Below are positions 42,852-45,791 of a stretch of 45,791 bases of DNA, one piece after another. Made by a program: the position numbers and the translations under genes. The notes below the pieces were generated by a model. It did no database searches, was not told the origin of the DNA, and saw only the letters and a list, made by a program, of their open reading frames with translations. Origin of the DNA: a bacterium (GTDB lineage: Bacteria > Hydrothermota > DG-26 > JAUXAN01); the NCBI GenBank assembly GCA_030619885.1, contig JAUXAN010000017.1:1-45791 (forward strand), read 5' to 3'. The stretch's first letter is position 1. Each line of letters begins with the position of its first letter.

Positions 42852-43668
42852 ATCTTTCAGTGTTTAGTAACAGTTTTGTTGAATTATACATAGCATAATA
42901 TTCTAATGTGAGTGCAGGAAAGCCGAGGTATCCTAAAAGAGGCATCTCGAAGAGTTTTGGATAGGTCCAGTATGGAAACCCATATATCCATTTGGTATAA
43001 GCCCAGTGGTTCCAGAACTCCCATAGAAATCCACATATAAGCCCACCTACGAACAGCGATAGAAATTTACCTGCACGCCCACCTTCAAAATCCCCTAAAA
43101 GAGACTTGCCACCAAACTTGTAATTGATTGGGTCACAGAAGAAAATGAAACCTGTCCATACGGGGATGGCAAGCCATTTAGCATAAGTTTTTGGAACGAA
43201 TAGTGGTAATAGCAGAAGAAAAAACCCACATATTAAAAGGGCATTCAAAAAAATCTTGTTCATTTTGAAGCGTTTTATCTTTACATCTAAGAACTTCAAA
43301 CTTTCTAATAGTTCTGCAGTTTCAAACAGCCCAGGCATAATGGTCATCCATGCCCACGAGCATCCGAAGATAAGAAGTGGTTTTGAACGGATGAGGTTTA
43401 TGTAGAACCAGTTTTCTATATACAGGTTATAGAACTCGAATATTATCCAGAATATTAGTGAGAGAAAGAGCATTAGAATGAATTCTTTTGTTCGAGATAT
43501 TATGAGGGATTCCTTTCTTATGCTGTAGATTATGCCGTCTATGAGCAGGATATAGCCAGTCCACACAATTGGAGTGAAGAATATAGCGACCGGCCGGACT
43601 TTGGAGAACAGCAAAACCTCGGCAATGCAGATTATACCAGCACCGACGACTATAAATATTTTATGCAT
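42850..43668 (-). CDS. Conserved-looking polytopic membrane protein of unknown function
   Basis: A 272-residue protein with about seven hydrophobic helices. Aromatic, charged loops stand out: [59 protein letters not shown] and, near the C-terminus, [22 protein letters not shown] then [22 protein letters not shown]. The two halves each have a W/F-E-F-W/Y-N motif followed by a P-x-x-x-x-x-E segment, suggesting an internal duplication. The ATG at 43668 overlaps the ntpA stop by eight bases. Proteins like this occur in other uncultured bacteria, from memory. It is not a known V-ATPase subunit. Confidence 0.6.
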   Translation of the reverse strand: MHKIFIVVGAGIICIAEVLLFSKVRPVAIFFTPIVWTGYILLIDGIIYSIRKESLIISRTKEFILMLFLSLIFWIIFEFYNLYIENWFYINLIRSKPLLIFGCSWAWMTIMPGLFETAELLESLKFLDVKIKRFKMNKIFLNALLICGFFLLLLPLFVPKTYAKWLAIPVWTGFIFFCDPINYKFGGKSLLGDFEGGRAGKFLSLFVGGLICGFLWEFWNHWAYTKWIYGFPYWTYPKLFEMPLLGYLGFPALTLEYYAMYNSTKLLLNTER

Positions 43669-45415
43669 TTTTAACGGCCTTTGTTTCTTTCTCCACTTCA
43701 CGCTCTAAATCTGTAATCCTGTCAGCATCCTTCTCAATTATATACTTTGCCCTCGCAATCTTCTCCCTAACTTTTAGTTTCTCTATATCGGTGATGGAAG
43801 CGCCTTTTTGCAACGACTCTTTGGAGCAATAGTAGAAGTGGAGAATGAGCTTGAGTAGATTATACTGTTTTTTTAAAGATGTGTAGGTATCTATCTCATG
43901 GTAGGCATTCTGATGCAAGAAATCTTCCCTTATAGACTTCGCTACCTCTAAGACCAATCTATCAGAAGGGGAGAGTGCATCCAGACCAACCAATCTCACT
44001 ATCTCCTCAAGTTCTGCTTCTTCCTCTAAAAGCCGCATCGCATCCCTTTGGAGATTTATGAAATCCTCGCCCACTTCTTTTTTTAGATAGTCTCTGAGAT
44101 CAGCAGTATAGAGTGAGTAACTATTCAGCCAGGAGATAGCTGGGAAGTGTCTCCGTGCAGCAAGTTTATCCTCAAGGCTCCAGAAAACCTTCACCACCCT
44201 CAATGTTGCCTGAACGACAGGGTCGGAGAGATCTCCACCAGGGGGTGAGACGGCACCGATGACCGAAAGGGTCCCCTCTCTATGGTCGCTACCAAGACAG
44301 GTAACCCTTCCTGCACGTTCATAGAATTCGGCGACCCTTGCGCCTAAATAGGCAGGATACCCTTCCTCACCCGGCATCTCTTCCAATCTACCTGAGATCT
44401 CTCTCATAGCCTCTGCCCATCTCGATGTAGAATCTGCCATCACTGCGACAGAATATCCCATGTCTCTGAAATATTCTGCAATAGTTATCCCTGTATAGAC
44501 CGATGCCTCTCTGGCTGCTACAGGCATATTGGATGTATTTGCTATGAGCACTGTCCGCTTCATAAGAGGCTCTCCACTTTTGGGGTCCTTCAATTCTGGA
44601 AATTCTAAAAGCACATCTGTCATCTCATTTCCACGTTCACCACACCCTATGTAAACTATGATCTCTGCATCCGCCCATTTGGCAAGTTGATGCTGTATGA
44701 CCGTTTTGCCAGAGCCAAAAGGTCCTGGACAGCAAGCGGTTCCACCCTTTCCTATGGGAAAGAATGTATCGATAACCCTCTGTCCTGTTGTGAGTGGTAT
44801 ATGAGGGGGCAGTTTCCCTTTATAAGGTCTTGGGATTCTCACAGGCCATCTCTGCATCATCGTCAATTTATGTAGCCCATCATCACTCTTCACTCTACAG
44901 ATTACATCTTCTATCGTGAAATCGCCTTTTTTTATCTCCTCAATAGTTCCTTCAATGTCTGGTGGAACCATAATCTTGTGTACAACCAAACTCGTCTCTT
45001 GCACTTCACCGAGTATATCACCACCTGTAACCCTGTCTCCCTTTTTCTTCTCTGGCATAAATTTCCATTTTTTCTTCCTCGAGAGTGCGGGCAGGGATAC
45101 GCCTCTTGTGATATAGTCACCAACCAGATCTTTTATAAGGTCCAGAGGTCTCTGGATTCCATCGTAGATCGGTTCCACAAGACCTGGACCAAGTTCAACC
45201 GATAGGGGTTCGTCTGTCGAATATACAGGTTCTTCAGGTCCTATACCTCCTGTCTCCTCATAGACCTGAATGGATGCCAGATCTCCTTTCAGTTCAATTA
45301 TCTCTCCTAGTAACTTCTTATCGCTCACCCTTACCACATCATACATCTTGGAACCTGACATACCCTCTGCAACCACGAGCGGTCCTGAAACCTTAACTAT
45401 TCTGCCTTTTCTCAT
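43661..45415 (-). CDS. ntpA: V/A-type ATP synthase catalytic subunit A
   Basis: A 584-residue subunit: [21 protein letters not shown], the bulge domain with [29 protein letters not shown], Walker [71 protein letters not shown] and [14 protein letters not shown]. It hydrolyses or makes ATP in the A3B3 ring. It overlaps subunit F by four bases. Confidence 0.96.
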   Translation of the reverse strand: MRKGRIVKVSGPLVVAEGMSGSKMYDVVRVSDKKLLGEIIELKGDLASIQVYEETGGIGPEEPVYSTDEPLSVELGPGLVEPIYDGIQRPLDLIKDLVGDYITRGVSLPALSRKKKWKFMPEKKKGDRVTGGDILGEVQETSLVVHKIMVPPDIEGTIEEIKKGDFTIEDVICRVKSDDGLHKLTMMQRWPVRIPRPYKGKLPPHIPLTTGQRVIDTFFPIGKGGTACCPGPFGSGKTVIQHQLAKWADAEIIVYIGCGERGNEMTDVLLEFPELKDPKSGEPLMKRTVLIANTSNMPVAAREASVYTGITIAEYFRDMGYSVAVMADSTSRWAEAMREISGRLEEMPGEEGYPAYLGARVAEFYERAGRVTCLGSDHREGTLSVIGAVSPPGGDLSDPVVQATLRVVKVFWSLEDKLAARRHFPAISWLNSYSLYTADLRDYLKKEVGEDFINLQRDAMRLLEEEAELEEIVRLVGLDALSPSDRLVLEVAKSIREDFLHQNAYHEIDTYTSLKKQYNLLKLILHFYYCSKESLQKGASITDIEKLKVREKIARAKYIIEKDADRITDLEREVEKETKAVKNA

Positions 45416-45735
45416 CGTTCCTCCTTAAATACATCTGCACCCACTGCTTTCTTTATTGTCTCCCTCAACCTATTGAGTGCAAAACCACTACTTCCTTTAC
45501 TCGTGGGGATTGGAATGATTGCCGGAACTGGTTTCGTCGTGACTTCTTGGAGTAGATCCGACATCCCTGATGCCAGAGTTTCGGTTATGAATATGAGTGC
45601 ATACTCTTCTTCTATCAATTTTCTCATCGTCTCTTTCGCCTGGTCCAAACTATCTACTCCAAACACAGGAATCCCTAACGCCTTGAAGGAGAGGACCGAA
45701 TCCCTCTCGCCAATCACTGCTAAATTAGAAGACAT
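45412..45735 (-). CDS. ntpF: V/A-type ATP synthase subunit F
   Basis: A 107-residue central-stalk subunit of normal length: [34 protein letters not shown] and [29 protein letters not shown]. It stabilises subunit D in the rotor. It is the first gene behind the promoter at 45769, so subunits E, C, I and K, not in this window, must be elsewhere or in another transcript. Confidence 0.9.
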   Translation of the reverse strand: MSSNLAVIGERDSVLSFKALGIPVFGVDSLDQAKETMRKLIEEEYALIFITETLASGMSDLLQEVTTKPVPAIIPIPTSKGSSGFALNRLRETIKKAVGADVFKEER

Positions 45736-45741
45736 GTGTTT

Positions 45742-45769
45742 TATATATATTATTTCTCTTTATTGTCAA
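45742..45769 (-). promoter_or_regulatory. Promoter of the V-ATPase F-A-B-D unit, predicted leaderless
   Basis: On the minus strand TTGACA (45769-45764), 16 bases and TATATA (45747-45742). The start point would fall at or next to the ATG at 45735, and no ribosome site lies before it. Confidence 0.6.
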
Positions 45770-45791
45770 TACTAAAATTATAATAGGACGC

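Noticed and set aside
1-45791. CRISPR array, tRNA, rRNA or complete insertion sequence
   Set aside because: No regularly spaced direct repeats, no cloverleaf with a TTCGA loop, no rRNA-like conserved stretch and no transposase reading frame were seen on either strand.

Overview
The window reads as a chromosomal segment of an uncultured, AT-rich, diderm bacterium. Diderm evidence is the secretin PilQ, the PilP lipoprotein and other lipobox proteins. A V/A-type ATPase, DUF3160, DUF4159 and DUF5683-like proteins and a ThiD2-ThiE fusion resemble what is seen in FCB-related candidate phyla such as WOR-3/Stahlbacteria. That placement is inference; no rRNA or tRNA gene was seen.

Layout. 1-1.3 kb: dispersed repeat, broken retropepsin-like gene and a hicB-hicA toxin-antitoxin pair. 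1.4-5.1 kb: DUF3160 lipoprotein, phosphoesterase and a DUF5683-like protein. 5.3-7.5 kb: HU, Era and a convergent MBL-fold hydrolase. 7.5-12.1 kb: a block more GC-rich than its surroundings and probably foreign, with a class II aldolase/SDR fusion, a truncated ribulose-phosphate epimerase, an LsrF-type aldolase and a YbjQ-like gene that has the boundaries of an integron cassette with an attC-like site. 12.4-18.4 kb: NptA and PhoU (phosphate), CCA-adding enzyme, S20 with an internal tandem duplication, ThiD2-ThiE and an aminotransferase. 18.4-24.8 kb: SecA, a tryptophanase-family enzyme and an isocitrate dehydrogenase-family enzyme. 24.8-27.2 kb: a decay zone with remnants of an aconitase/LeuC gene, an AmmeMemoRadiSam-type radical SAM gene and purC around one intact SagB-like nitroreductase. 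27.2-33.8 kb: an aminotransferase, then on the minus strand a compact run of GT2 glycosyltransferase, ResB-like, EIIA/PtsN-like, zinc ribbon, DUF4159 and ComEC. 34.0-38.5 kb: HTH gene and pilMNOPQ, divergent from a small lipoprotein/membrane protein pair. 39.8-45.7 kb: V-ATPase F, A, an unknown membrane protein, B, D and an M29-type aminopeptidase.

Promoters are unusually readable. Most have TTGACA preceded by a T-rich stretch, and several place the -10 box so close to the ATG that a leaderless mRNA is predicted (secA, ntpF, the glycosyltransferase, the aminotransferase at 27248). Intergenic DNA carries several families of palindromes and dispersed repeats. One palindrome has a close relative inside the DUF3160 coding sequence, and one repeat copy lies inside the V-ATPase operon.

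The observations most worth following are the precise integron-type cassette without an integrase in view, the unknown membrane protein embedded in the V-ATPase operon, the coding-region palindrome, the 18-residue duplication in S20, the Cys-rich insertion in SecA and the loss of metal ligands in the ComEC C-terminal domain. No wholly new multi-gene system could be demonstrated.
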